From NCBI RefSeq assembly GCF_037975245.1, contig NC_092564.1, forward strand, positions 22,345,984 through 22,409,983: DNA of 64,000 nt. Direction: 5' to 3'. Numbering within the stretch: position 1 is the first letter of the stretch; every line of letters begins with the position of its first letter. The position numbers and the translations under genes were made by a program. This document shows positions 22,840 to 35,160 of this stretch, in pieces. Under the pieces are notes generated by a model. That model made no database searches. It was given only the letters and a program-made list of their open reading frames with translations, and had not been told where the DNA came from. Source of the DNA: Apostichopus japonicus (Eukaryota > Echinodermata > Holothuroidea > Aspidochirotida > Stichopodidae).

Positions 22840-24716
22840 AATACTGCAAAGAAATCTTACTTGTGCAAAATTCTTTAAGTAAAATTGAATTGAATTTCTT
22901 CTTCTGAGGAAGGCCTGTGGTACTGTTAATAAGTGTGTACAGTACTTTCTCATTCACAGCCTTCACTTCATACGGCCCAATTAGCCAAAAGTTTTCGAGC
23001 TTCCCTCCTCTTCGGGCATCCTTTCTAGCATTCCGTACGAGAACACTGGAACCAACTTCGAAGCTCTGAATAAAATAAAATCCAGCAGATATACGTAAAC
23101 ATCACAATATAATGCATATGTTGCCATTCATTTAATTACAACTTCAATGTACAACATAGCATTATATAATTACCTTTTTTGGTGCCTATTATCCAAATTC
23201 TTTTTTTGCCGTTCTTGGGCTTTGCCAATATTTTCTTTCACAACACCTTTGATTATGTCCCGCGACTGTGACATGAGTTGAAAAACCCTCTCCCGCTGTG
23301 CATCGCTGCAGTCTGTAGTAGGAGCTTCTGGTTGGACAATGGAGTCTTCAATGTCGACTGGTCGCAATGGCTCTCTGGATATATGAAGATAAATTAACAT
23401 TCAATTATTCACAACACTTTGTTGACTGAAGAATAAATAAATTTTTATATATTTTATTTTCACTATTAAGACCATGGAACCAGAAATTTGAGTCACATCA
23501 CATACTCAAACCAGCACAAATATAAAACCCTTATATATATTCTGTGCTGTTATAGGTCCAACTTGCATACCAGTCAATTATGATTAATATATAGTATATG
23601 AAAAACAAAACCAATTTCAGTGGCATTAATTGCATGTATCTTTAAGTTAATGGGCATGCATTTACAGTTTAATGAATGTTCATATTTTGTACTTGCTGCA
23701 GAGTGTACCATATACAGGGTTAATATTTATTTGTTTAGATATTATAACTTAAATTGGGTTATTGATGGTCCTCTATTTAGCGTTTTTTCCCAGGACCTGG
23801 GATGTGTCAAATTAGATTTTATCGTACAGAGGACTGGTGTAGCTATGCAAGATTTGTCCAAACTCTCTTCTCCCTGATTGCTTTTTCTCTGTATATGGCC
23901 TTAGCAAATGTAAATCTCTTTTCAGCAATGGCAGGTTTAAATTATTACAAACCTTCCAAACATCACAGCAAAAGGTGAAAGACCTATTGAACCATGTTTG
24001 GCTGTATAGTACCCCATGAGAATTGAAGACAGCATTTCATCTCAGTCATGTTGGTTTTCATTGACAACCTTGATGAGTGACCTTTGCAGAGTTTGGTTGA
24101 ATCTTTCATCAAGCCCATTGGTCTGTGGGTGGTAGCTAGAGGATTCTCTGTGGTCTACCCCTATCATGTCAAACAGGGACTTGTTCAGAGCATTAACAAA
24201 TTCTCCTCTCTGGTCTGAGATGACAATTTTCATGCACCCAAATCTAAATAAATGGAAACATTTAAATAACTATTGTTAAAGTATTGATTACGAATAATGT
24301 AATGAACTACTGGCATCTGCAGAATGGCTACATGGTTTAATCAGGAAATCATTTCAGCACTGATTTAAAAAAAAAGTAAGTTAAAAGCACTGACCATATC
24401 CCACTAACATTTCATTGACATTAACTTAAGAAACAACTTCTATAAATTCCTGTAACCATTTGGCCGCTTTCTGGGTCACAGTTAAAACAGTGCAAATGCA
24501 GGTCTGCATAACTAATTCCATGTAAAGTAGAAACAAAAGTAGATGGATATTTACCTGGCCATGGTTTCAAACAGAAAGTTTGCAACAGTTTTTGCTGTTT
24601 TGTTTCTGTACAGCAACAGCCTCTGGCCATTTTGAAAAATAGTCACATAGGGTTTATATGATGTACTTATTTCCATTGATGGTCTCTGGAAGGGGTCCAA
24701 TCATATCCACACCCAT
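22840..24716 (-). pseudogene. Decayed, intron-containing Gypsy-type integrase gene
   Basis: Minus-strand exons with consistent phase-2 junctions: 24716-24555 (integrase core start, VDMIGPLPETINGNKY with the first catalytic Asp, then DYFSKWPEA), 24243-23953 (ISDQRGEF second Asp, then YHPQTNGLDERFNQ with the catalytic Glu), 23374-23174 (REPLRPVDIED, basic C-terminal helix), 23063 to about 22840 (VGSSVLVRNARKDARRGGKL, the SH3-like tail). An in-frame TAA and a frameshift break the first exon, and a TGA replaces the expected Trp after NENQHD in the second. No reverse transcriptase, protease or LTR is seen nearby. The introns suggest a domesticated integrase-derived gene, or its copy, that has since decayed. 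Confidence 0.7.
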
Positions 24717-24719
24717 CTA

Positions 24720-27700
24720 AAAAAAGAAGTAAAATGGCATTCAGAACCATACACAATCTAATCATACGAACTGATGTTCAAGTGATTTATATCTGAGTTT
24801 TGTAAAATGCTAAACATTCAATTGTTTTTTTTATTTTTTATTGTAACTCACACTGGAAGACTCTTTTACCATTTTTTTCTTCATTACCAAACCTATTACT
24901 TACTGACTTGTCAAACCCAGCTGTTATATGGAAGTCCAATGGGAAATCTCTGAAGTGAGATGCAAGTCACATGCAGTGATCTAGCTGACAACCTAGATGG
25001 TAATTGTCACTAGGGACTATCATAGGCCTGGTAACCATTTTCATCACCTTTGAATGTGGGGTGGGGGGGGGGGGGACAGATGTATAAGTACCTGGATGAG
25101 TGATTGATAGTTAGTCAGAAAATTGCCTTGGAATCTTTCAGTGAGATGACAGGGTTACACCTAACTAATGTAGGAAGCATACATTGGTACAACCTTTACC
25201 TTGGTATCAATATATTGTAAGCATTTAGAAATGTTACAAATTAATCTTTGAAGGGAATTTGCAGAATTTTTTATATTAATGACAGAAATTTACAAATATA
25301 GACTTACAGTATGGAAGGAAAGACTTCTTGGTTATTAACCAAGTAGCAAATTTTACTTAAATAGATGTTGAAATAAGCATATGGGTTCATTGGGGATGAA
25401 TTTTGGACAAAAGGCTATGGCTCTGTTGGTACTTTAGTTATGAACTGCATATGAATGTACGTACCTAGGACATTTTCTCGGATACTTCTTTATGACAACA
25501 ATTCAAGTACTGAACTCTGTTATGTTCATGTGTCATTCTTGCTTCATATCACAATTCAGTTTTCTTTCATTTTGAAATTCATATCAGATAATTATGAAGT
25601 CCTATGTAAAGGTTTTCCTGTTGCTTTAATTATACGCAGCTAAAAAAAAATACCAAAATGTGTTCTTAGCGAAATTTGTGTTTATGGCTGCTGTACATGA
25701 AAATTCCCGACAGTACTGCGAGTCATTAAGTCTACTGAATGTACCACCATCATGATCATCTTTAATATATGCTTAGTAAATTATAACTTTAAGAACAAAT
25801 GAATGAGCTAGATCTTTCATTCTCTGGGCAATCTCCACACATACTCCTTATACTCTTGCACTGGCAAACAAAGGGATGCAAACTTTAAGCATCGGTTGAT
25901 ATAACTTGATATGCATATGGTGAATGACTTTGCAGTTACAATCATGCAAACAAATATTGCTTTTAGATGACAAAAAACAAAGTGATTTAGTGATAACTGT
26001 GCTGCTTGTGAACAGTATTTTCGACCCAGGCCTAGCATTAATAAGCTGAACGCATAAGGTGGTCCATATGTATTCCATTAACATGTAAGGCCTATGAGCT
26101 AGGATAGGTATTTGAAAAAAAAAAACATGTTACACAACTTCCATTGCAGATTCCATCAAAATCAGGTGTACATGTGCCTCCTGCTGAAATGCAGATGAAA
26201 ATAATACTTAGGTGGTGAAATTGTCACCACTCGTGTCCTACAAGGACTCTTACAGAAATTGAAATGAACCTGATATTTCTATTGATTTAGCCACCTTCTC
26301 AGATCCCTTTCTTTCAAATTAGGGTCTTATACCAAAATACTCCTATCATTTGGTCAAATAAGTTCATGATAACATGTGGGATAAAACAAAAGCAAATTGT
26401 TGTGCATTTTTATTTGCTCTTTTTTCAATTGTTTCTCTCAACAACCAGCTATCCCCCTGAATAGAAATTTATTCACCCACCCTCAAATTTGTCAAAGAGA
26501 TTACACTAGGCCTATATTAGTTTTTTAGGTCCATTCTGGTCACTATTCTAGCAATACTACAGTATATCACCAAGCAGTGTCTACATGTGATAATACATTG
26601 CAAATTTAATATAAATGATATAAACTTGGTCCATGGAGCTATAATCCCAGGTTTATAGCTCCATGGTTTAACCTGCACTAATTTAATTGCAACATTGTTT
26701 TGTGCATATATATTAACAACCTTAATTACTGTGGAAGAATGTTTAATGAATATTCATACCATAACCATGTACATGTTTGCACAATTAAAATATCACCAGC
26801 AAAGAGGCCCATTAAACTTATTAAAAATTATTAGCCAACACGTACAGCTAACCTTCTGACAATGAAGTGATGGGCAGGTGGCCAACTGATTACCTATAGC
26901 ATATATTCAACCTGCTGCAGTGTCTGTGCACATCCCGGCACCAATATATTAAAAAAATATGGGAAAACCTCTAAAAAGAATGAGATAATAAAGTAACACT
27001 CATTAATTTAATTGATCCTCCAAATGGACAAGGCAGGGACCCCCCCCCCCCACTCCCTTGCTGCCTTGTGTTTTAACTAGTAAGGGGACTAATCCCAGGA
27101 CATATCTTTCAGAAAATCTGAAAAGTCCTATCCTGAAGATTTCTTTTTTTTTTAACCTTGCAATTTCAAACACATAATCATTATTGAAATTAAAAGCTTG
27201 TATACTCATGGTAGCATGGGTACACACTACACAGCTGATATGTAACTGACAGCTGATCTGGGAGTTTTGGCAGCTACCAGACAGTAACAAAAATTATACC
27301 AAGTAGGCTTTATTTCAGAGATTGCCAATCGGAGTGGCTTGAATTTGAATAAAGCAAATTATTTGCAAATAGGGTTAACTCTCGAAGTCCTACTCCTAGG
27401 CTACAGTAGGCTAGCCTATAGTAGCCTAATACTATTCGTGTCTTGCCGACTAATTATGCATCACGATATTCTCTAACACTAATAAAGTTTAGACTTTTCA
27501 GTTCTACTCTTAGGTGATTACAAATAATAAAATATACCTATAATCTGCAAGGCCCAAATGGCCAATGCACTTAGTTCAAGTTATATGCATATCTATGGAA
27601 TCATTTTCTTCAGTGGAAATAATTCCTAAAAGTTTTATACAAATAAACAAATAATACACTTACCGCCAAACCCTTCTTGTAAGCTTTAATTTTGTGGGCT

Positions 27701-27990
27701 TTGGCCAAGGGCCTATCTTCGTTGCCATGTGGGCCGACGTAAACTAGATCGGCATCTCCCGTCAGTCTAAAACTCTTCGATCTTCCCCTTATCGATCTTT
27801 CTAGATTTATCGTAGACTTTTCACTGGGTACAGTCCTGACGAAAGATATTTTCCAATGATAATGTAGGCCTACTCGTCATCGGTATCCAGGTCAGGAGAA
27901 GTCATCTTGTAATATCAGATCGGGCTAAGTAAGTTAACGGTCTCAACTCTTAATTAATGCAATTACTGTGCGTGCATATATGCAGCTACT
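24720..27990. other. Stretch without supported gene
   Basis: No gene-like open frame. Contents: a G-run near 25060, a perfect-arm hairpin at 26634-26668 and a C-run near 27040. A short minus-strand open segment with a good GTAAGTG donor near 27660 might be an upstream exon of something, but there is not enough to call it. Confidence 0.4.
26634..26668. repeat. Hairpin with 13-bp arms
   Basis: CATGGAGCTATAA, a short loop, TTTATAGCTCCATG. The arms pair almost completely. Function unknown. Confidence 0.6.
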
Positions 27991-28019
27991 AAGAAATTTT
28001 GGGCCTGCGACATGTAACG

Positions 28020-29375
28020 TAGACTTGCCCCAAGTCTCTCACGTGATTCTCTCTTCCACCTCTCATCTAATGCCTGTTCCGATCCTTCTCAGTCTCAGTG
28101 ACTCCATAACATTGTACCGCTATAATCAGCCTACTTCTACTGTTCCTTGCAACACGCCCTCAGCTCACACGTACTTGTTTCAAATGGTTCGTGTGCTTTC
28201 TACATACACACGCACGTAAGTTGACGTAACGTACTGTTACTGAAGCGGTACTGTTCGATCGAGCTGCCTGTCGTGAGAGACTTGTCGCTTTTGGTTCTGT
28301 TGACGTCATCATTTTAAACTTATTTATTGTTTTCGTCCCTCAAATTTCGGTGAAACCAATCAGCTTCGGTATTGTATGACAGTTGCTGCATATTCATTAA
28401 TTAAGATAAATATTCACATCTTGCTGTGAACGTCCACCCCACCGCGTCGCGACGCACGATCTCGGAATACTGGACATAAATGTACATAGGCCTATACAAA
28501 CGTACACAGACCAAGTGTTGTAAACTAATAATTATGTCTAATCCAATGCAATGGACGAGGCACTCATCTTAAACTCCATACAATTTGCCTCTTCGAAGTT
28601 GGGAATACCAAAAGAAAACGTTCACGACGAGCAAAGGGATGCGTTGATTGGTTTCTTAAAGAAAAGGGACATTTTCGTCGGATTACCAACAGGGTACGGC
28701 AAATCACTAATTTTTCAAGCTGCGCCGATCGCATTAGATTTCATTTACGATGTGAAAAATAACGTTAGTAGTGGTAACACGAGAGCTGCTAACAGTAATA
28801 ATAATAGTAATACTAGCAACAGCAGTGCAAGTGGGAATAATTCGGCCAGTTGTAGTACTACTTGTAGTAGTAAAGTTACTACTCTGAGGTCCATTATTAT
28901 AATAATTTCACCTCTTGTATCACTGATGAAAGATCAGGTTACATACCTATGTGATAAAGGACTGAACGCTTTTCATTTGGCCGGCCCTTCTTCGGCAGAA
29001 CAGAAACAAAAACTTGAACTCGAACTGTCTGTTTACATATTGGAAACTTTTCATTGGCTACAGAAAATAGTTGAATATTCATATTGGAATACCACCGGCT
29101 CAAAATGTGACGTCACCAAGACCAAACGTTACAAGTCTCTCGGGGGCGTATAGTATGAGTGTAGAATAAAAGCCCGCTCGTATCATATACGCTCGCTGTG
29201 CGTGTTGGTCGATATGGAACGTGAGAAATTGTCGTGCTTGGTGGCGGTGCAGTCGGAGAAGCCTTGAGAGGGTGTCATTATAAAGAGAGTGGACAGTGGA
29301 AGAGGAGGGGAGAATCATATAAATCCTATTAGCTGCAGTGGGAGAGAAAATCGCGAGAGACTTGGGGCAAGTCTA
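28020..29375. mobile_element. 1.36-kb TIR element with 9-bp target duplication and captured helicase fragment
   Basis: The left end TAGACTTGCCCCAAGTCTCT and right end AGAGACTTGGGGCAAGTCTA are perfect inverted repeats. CATGTAACG directly repeats outside both (28011-28019, 29376-29384). The element has no transposase. Almost half of it is the 5' part of a RecQ-like helicase reading frame. A 9-bp duplication is typical of Mutator-like elements, and capture of gene pieces is typical of their Pack-MULE forms. The assignment to that group is inference. Confidence 0.8.
28551..29153 (+). pseudogene. RecQ-like DNA helicase, truncated N-terminal part
   Basis: A 200-codon frame. Residues 1-60 contain DEQRDALIGFLKKRDIFVGL followed by the Walker A box PTGYGKS (46-52). 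An Asn/Ser-rich low-complexity insert spans about 70-105. Motif Ia-like IIISPLVSLMKDQV spans about 117-130, and the RecQ-type FHLAGPSS follows. After about residue 157 the similarity stops and the frame runs into unrelated element sequence. The DExH box, motifs III-VI and the RecQ C-terminal domains are missing, so it cannot be an active helicase. It lies wholly inside a TIR element, which points to capture of a gene fragment. Confidence 0.75.
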
Positions 29376-29384
29376 CATGTAACG

Positions 29385-32300
29385 ACGTAGACGGCACATT
29401 CGGCTTACTTCACTGAGTAAACAGCAGTATACATTTTACAGTAGAATGCAAATACGCATGTCACACCTAGAACGTAGAGCGGGAGATTTCCACATTTCCC
29501 GCGTACTGAATAAAATATATTGACTCTGACCAGGGAGTTTTTCCATAACAACTCCCTGCTCTGACCCCGGATTTGACCTCCATGCTCCGGATGGCGGGGA
29601 ACTATCACCGCCGCGTATCGGTTAAAATACATTTACCTTCGACCTACATGGTTGATCTTTCTCCAACGTTTAGAAATTCCGACCTTCCAAACAACTACCC
29701 TAATGGTAGTAACGATTGATAAGCAGCAGAGTCAGACAGACATGACTAATTAGTTCGGAAGATAAGTTTAACATTCATTATGCAGCCTTCTGACAGTCGA
29801 CGATCGAAATAGAGCGGACAGCGTCCCTCTGGAGTGTAGTCTCCATGATAATAATAACATTTTGCCGCCTCTTCCCACAACAGTCGACACTCGAAGTATT
29901 AGTTATACTTTAACCGAGTTTTGAGGGTGCATGCTGACCGATATATAACATTGTCAACCTGGTCTTCGCTAGTAAATTACCTCCTTTTAAGTAATAAGGG
30001 AACGTAGATAGGGCCAGAAATGTTTGTCACTCAACAGAACCACGTTAAAGCTCTTTGAAGAGAACCCGGACACTTTCCACGGTGGCGTAGAAAGCAAGGG
30101 AAAGTGTCCCTGAGACACTATTCACGCAAATGAGACACTATTTCCTAGTAATAAGTGTCCTACGGACGCCCGGACACTCATTACTGCCACATACGCACGG
30201 AATGTGAGTGGCTCTGCACTAACCATTAAACAAGTTACGGGAGGGTGTAAGGTAATTGCTCAATACATTGACACCCAAATCAGCAACTGCGAATTTCCAT
30301 TATTATCGCTTGGTTTTGAACGTGTATCGGTACTGTGCGTCCCGTCTGTTGTATTTTCAAAAACTGGATAAAGTAGGGTTCAACTTAATCTGATATTTCA
30401 ACTTGAATTACGACGAGGACTCAATACTCTATCGACTAAAAGCAAATAGCACAAGGTTAGTAACAACTTCTGTTCCGCGGTATGTCTCTGTGTTCAATGT
30501 TTGAAGCAACTTGTGCACGGCCATTTTAACCCGGAAGTATTGAATGGTGCATGGTTAGTGGTTGGTTATAAAACCGATGTACAGCAGTTAAGTCCGGTGT
30601 TAAACAGCGAGCTTTGAATCGAGTACAGTAATAACGTTCTATGGTACAGTAGGTATTGAACGAATAGTTTAAAAGTACAGGTGACACTACTTCCATGATA
30701 ATAAACACCATAATACAATAGGGAATTATACTATAATATTTTACTGTGTGTATCGCTCCTGTCATTGATAACAGTAGTTCTAATGCATAAGACCTTAATG
30801 AGAGCGAGATCAAATGACATATGATACCATAATGTTTAAGAGCTGCCACATGAAGGAAGTAATGGAATGACTATAACTATCTGCCCTGTTTTAGGTAGGG
30901 GCATCAAGCTTCTTGGAATAGCTACAGGTGAGTTTAAAGATCTTGTAAAAGAGTGAATATATCCCCGAGGTCATTGTAGCTGACTCCCGTGTAGGGGGTC
31001 TGTGAGTTTTCCCCAGAAAATTAGCCTTTTGGACGTCACATGGTGAGTTCTTAAATATTTACAATAGAAAATCTGCGACCGAACCATTTCCATTTCTCAT
31101 AAAGGTTCAGCCTTGTACCTTCAACAGTGCAGGGAAATGTTGAATTGTTAGCACAACCTTCCGTCTAGAGGTACTTATATCTAAACATGTCTGAGAATAC
31201 ACCATATGACTTCTTCATTTTTCTATAGGACCGCAAGCCCACCACCTCCTATATAGCTACAGTATCTTCATTGACCCAACGACAACACGCCCTCTTTTAT
31301 ATAGTACTTCATTCGCATCTGGCCCTCCCAAAAAGATTCACTACCCAAATCAGTTGGGGTAATTTTGGAGTTATGTTATTAGCACAATATTGTGTTCAGA
31401 GCTCCTTTACACAGGGGCATTAATCACAATTGAATAGTGGGATGGGGGTGGGGTTTGGGTGGGGAGGACATAAATGACTGAACATGGATGAAACTGAATG
31501 AATGAGCGTCTTTGCGCAAAGACTGTATCAGGGGTCCAGGGGCCCACCTTAGAGCCCCTGATGGGTCTATGGGCGAAGCTCCGGTGGGGTCAAGGGGGTG
31601 GAGTCACACCTAGAAATCTTCAAGTGTGCTTCTGTTTGGTCCCTGAATTGATATGCCAGTCATAAGTATATTTTAAAAAACGCCCTATCTGACAAGTGAT
31701 AAGAAATAAATAATAAGATATAAAATAAGAAAGACTTCTAATCTATTTAACATCTAGGTGTAACTGAAGGCCTTTATCGTGATTAATACACTTGTGATAA
31801 ACCAATACGGAAACATTATTAAACTTTGCAAGCAAGAATAAAATCACCTTGCTATTTAAAAGTTTACAACATGCATACATATGGTATCATTAGTACATGC
31901 TTTATTCTTTACGTGTGAATACTTGTTCAATTATTACGAATTACTTTTCACTTATAAGTTCCCCTATTGGAATCGATTGGATAGTCCTGTAGAAACTCAA
32001 AGTTTGCGTTCTCTCATAAATTAATATATATAAATATATATATAAATATATATAAAAGAAGTTTGCGCAATGTTTATTTTTGATATAACATACCAACAAT
32101 ATCAGTTTAGCGTGGGTGTTCTCGTGATATCAAAGTCCAAACTCAGTTGTATAAGTTCCGTGCGTTACATCCATTGTACATATACATACGATGTACTGCA
32201 TACAGTATATTCTCATGTATTCCATCTTGGTCCGATTCGTAGCAACGAAAGCAAAATAACCTTCGGCTAGGTTGATACAAGACTAAGGTAAAAGGTAAAC

Positions 32301-32780
32301 ATTATATTAAGGTAAGTCTTGAAATTTAAAACGGTGATAATTTCAAACATGTTTTCTTAGTTCATTGTATTTTGGTAAACCATTAAGTGGGAAGTAAATA
32401 ACAGGTGATTAGTATTATCGTTAATTTTGTATATCTTTTGCCATCGATAGTACTAGGGCTTAAAAAAATCCCAAACATAACAGATATCGAGATCATTGCC
32501 ATGATACCAAATTCACTAAACCTTGAAGTAACTGACTGTTTGAGTGAACTTCAAATCATCATGTATTGTCATTACAAGTCAACTAGTTCTTGTATCAAGA
32601 TAAAGTGCACTAAAGGCATGGTGCGCTGTTGTTGGTATCGTTCCAGCACCATAAACGTCTATGAGGTCGTATTTGTCATCAGCTATGCCCGAACAGTAAC
32701 ATCATGCCAGTGAAGAGTTGCACCAGTATCTCTACTTCTGTGTTTATATGGGGCAAGAAATACCCGTCATACCGTAGTTT
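29385..32780. other. Stretch without supported gene
   Basis: No convincing coding region. Seen: an inverted pair CAGGGAGTT/AACTCCCTG at about 29531-29558, GGACACT-rich text at about 30068-30180, a fragment of a G/C-rich repeat (CAGGGGTCCAGGGGCCCACC) at about 31529, and (TATA)n at about 32025-32056. Confidence 0.4.
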
Positions 32781-32863
32781 ACATGCATTCAGTTCATGAA
32801 AGGTCTTTCTACTTTATTTTCTTACTCTCAATTTGTTACTCCAGCTTAAATTTCGAGACAAAA

Positions 32864-33889
32864 ATGGCCTGCCCTTCGCCTTGGAAAGACATCGCAGATA
32901 CATTCTTCGAATGTTCAATTTGTTTGGATCTCCTTAAAGAACCGAAACTATTACCGTGTAGGCATAGATTGTGTAAACAATGTCTGGAACCTATACTAGA
33001 AGAACAGGCTGGGACATTTGAATGTCCCATTTGTAAAGATGTCTGTAAAATACCAAACAATAGAATCGATGGATTCAAGACTGACTTCCATATGAAAGGT
33101 ATGCTGCAGTTTATTCAGCTACAGAAAGCATTTGAAAACAAAGAAGAGAGAGAATGTTTTAACTGTGAAAAGAAGTTAAAGGTTACATCGTACTGTTTTA
33201 TATGTAAAGAATTTCTTTGTGTTCAGTGTTATCAACTTCATTTGACCAAGAAGATATTTGCCAAACATCAGAAACACTTATTAGCTCTGAATGATCTTGC
33301 GGGGAAAAATCTCACACAAGAAACTCTTGCATCATTATTGGAAGCTCCTAGGTGCAATACTCACCCAGAACACATGGCTCAGTTGTGTTGTTGTACTTGC
33401 GGAAACCTCCCAGTTTGTTTGACATGTACGTATGATGAACACAAAGGTCATAAACTTCGTGACGTCAGGAAAGTGGCGAACGACGAAAGGGAACACTTGA
33501 AGGAGATATTGGAAGAACTTGTAAAACGTAAAGATACTGTAATCAACATTGCTGATAACATCAACAGAGTGAATAATGACGTTCTGTCCATTGTCGCTGA
33601 AACTAAAGCAAAATGGAAATCACAGTACGAAGATCAGACTAGGGAGTTACAGAATAGGAAGGAGAAAGAAAAGGGAGAATTCAACAGATTCAAAACAGAT
33701 CTTGAAGAAAGTACTCGAAACAAAATGAAAGAATTAGAAACAGAAATGGAAGAGAAAATTAGAAAAATAAGAGATGATTACGACAGAAAGATTAAAATCA
33801 AAATTAGAGAATCAAAAGAGAAAGAGGACGCCAAACGCAAGGAAATAGAAAACAGAGAATTAGAGATTGACGAAACAATGTGTCCTTGA
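32864..33889 (+). CDS. TRIM-family protein (RING, two B-boxes, coiled coil), C-terminally frameshifted
   Basis: 341 codons in one exon from ATG at 32864 (MACPSPWKDIAD), which I prefer to the upstream in-frame ATG at 32783 because the RING finger then sits near the N terminus as is usual. RING C3HC4: C17, C20, C32, H34, C37, C40, C54, C57. B-box 1 spans about 98-138 and B-box 2 about 164-205. A long charged coiled coil runs from about 215 to 335. By family knowledge, a RING/B-box protein acts as an E3 ubiquitin ligase. The frame ends at TGA 33889. The following frame, offset by one base, continues without a gap for 124 codons, so a single-base indel near 33876 probably truncates the protein. 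Could be a pseudogene, a sequencing error or a real short TRIM. Confidence 0.85.
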   Translation: MACPSPWKDIADTFFECSICLDLLKEPKLLPCRHRLCKQCLEPILEEQAGTFECPICKDVCKIPNNRIDGFKTDFHMKGMLQFIQLQKAFENKEERECFNCEKKLKVTSYCFICKEFLCVQCYQLHLTKKIFAKHQKHLLALNDLAGKNLTQETLASLLEAPRCNTHPEHMAQLCCCTCGNLPVCLTCTYDEHKGHKLRDVRKVANDEREHLKEILEELVKRKDTVINIADNINRVNNDVLSIVAETKAKWKSQYEDQTRELQNRKEKEKGEFNRFKTDLEESTRNKMKELETEMEEKIRKIRDDYDRKIKIKIRESKEKEDAKRKEIENRELEIDETMCP

Positions 33890-34251
33890 ATGATATAGCC
33901 ACTGGACAGTATATTCCTGATGTAAGAGCAGCGAGTAAACCTCTGGTTGAGGATATAATAAAAGATTTTCCAGAAATTGATTCTTTAACTGATATAACAA
34001 TGTATGATTTACCAATATTGTCTATTGATATATCAGATAATGTAGAATCTGTTGTTGATGTTGATGCGATCAAAGCTAAGCATTTCTTTTTAGCTAGTAT
34101 AAAAAGTTCCGGCTCTGGTTACATCATTGTCTCTGGGATGTTATCAGATGACCATTCATTTATCGCAGTCATAAATAGACAAGGACGTCACATTCGTCAT
34201 AACAAGATAAAGTCAAAAGGAGTTCTCTTTATCCCAATTGTCACTGATTAG
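33871..34251 (+). pseudogene. Frameshifted C-terminal part of the TRIM gene
   Basis: Open frame directly following the coiled coil in another frame. It has no ATG of its own at the start (GTG at 33880) and reads SLNDIATGQYIPDV... then YIIVSGMLSDDHSFIAVINR, resembling one blade of the beta-propeller-type C-terminal region of some invertebrate TRIM proteins. It ends at TAG 34251, and AATAAA lies at about 34295. Best read as the rest of the TRIM gene beyond a one-base deletion. Confidence 0.6.
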
Positions 34252-34795
34252 ATTAAATCAGCTTTATTAAACCACGAGGGTAATTGCATGCTCGAATAAA
34301 ACAGGATATGACATACAAACATTAATATATGAAAACATAAAACGTACAGTATCTGTGCTGCTTTATCACATGATAAGATAGGTTCGGTTTGTGAATCCAA
34401 TCAGGTTGGTGTTTATAATATTAATGAGGGGTCCTTTACTCAAAATAACATCACGACCCTCTTTGATGACATCAAAACAGTGGATAAGAAGTATTTGAGT
34501 TCTATAACTGCTGATACTATAAGTGGCCACATATAAAATAATAATATATAATAAATACCAAATATTAAAGTGCTGTTATCATGAAATAAAACATGCTCAA
34601 GAGCACTGTACAAAAGAACCAATACCTGGAATATAAAATTACCAAACTTTAGAAAACCTTAAAGTAATAACAACAGCAAACAAAGAAAAAATATGATATA
34701 AGACAGGGTTTTAAACCACAATAAAGAACATAAATATATAAATAACCATAAAACTGGGCACAGTAACGTGCCACATCATTGTAGGTACAGGAAAT

Positions 34796-34816
34796 ATATA
34801 TATATATATATATATA
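34796..34816. repeat. (TA)n microsatellite
   Basis: Short alternating TA run immediately before the palindromic element. Confidence 0.85.
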
Positions 34817-34983
34817 TGTTGATACTAGTTGGGAGTAGTGGAACACTAGTAGTTGTGACTCGGAGTTTCACACGTTATAGCGATCATCGGACAACTCTCG
34901 GTTGTCTGACGATCGCTATTACGCGTGAAACTCCGAGTTACAACTACTAGTGTTCCACTAGTCCCAACTAGTATCAACATATA
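34814..34983. mobile_element. 170-bp near-perfect palindrome (foldback element)
   Basis: The left arm (ATATGTTGATACTAGTTGGG onward) and the right arm (ending CCCAACTAGTATCAACATAT) are reverse complements over about 77 bp each, with few mismatches, around a short GACAACTCTCGGTTGTC centre. TA repeats lie close by on both sides. Transcription would give a long hairpin RNA. It could be a foldback MITE inserted in a TA tract. Confidence 0.9.
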
Positions 34984-35044
34984 TTCCGCTCTGTCTACTG
35001 GACATAGAGCACTCTGCGCCAAGATAGACGCCAACCAACCAACT

Positions 35045-35045
35045 C

Positions 35046-35098
<53 letters not shown>

Positions 35099-35160
35099 GT
35101 GTGTATATATATGTATATGTGTATATATTTTTATGTATAATATATGTATGTGTATAAACA
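35045..35160. repeat. (TA)n and TATG microsatellite
   Basis: Long TATATA run grading into TATGTATATG. Confidence 0.9.

Noticed and set aside
27650-27830. Possible minus-strand exon with a GTAAGTG donor near 27660
   Set aside because: The reading frame is short and closed upstream by a stop, and I could not link it in phase to the integrase exons.
32783-32863. Upstream in-frame ATG of the TRIM gene
   Set aside because: It would add a hydrophobic 27-residue leader before the RING finger, which is atypical for this cytosolic family; the ATG at 32864 is preferred.
34768-35034. Similar open frames on both strands (MLILVG...GTLVVVTRSF)
   Set aside because: They arise because the sequence is a palindrome, so both strands read alike.
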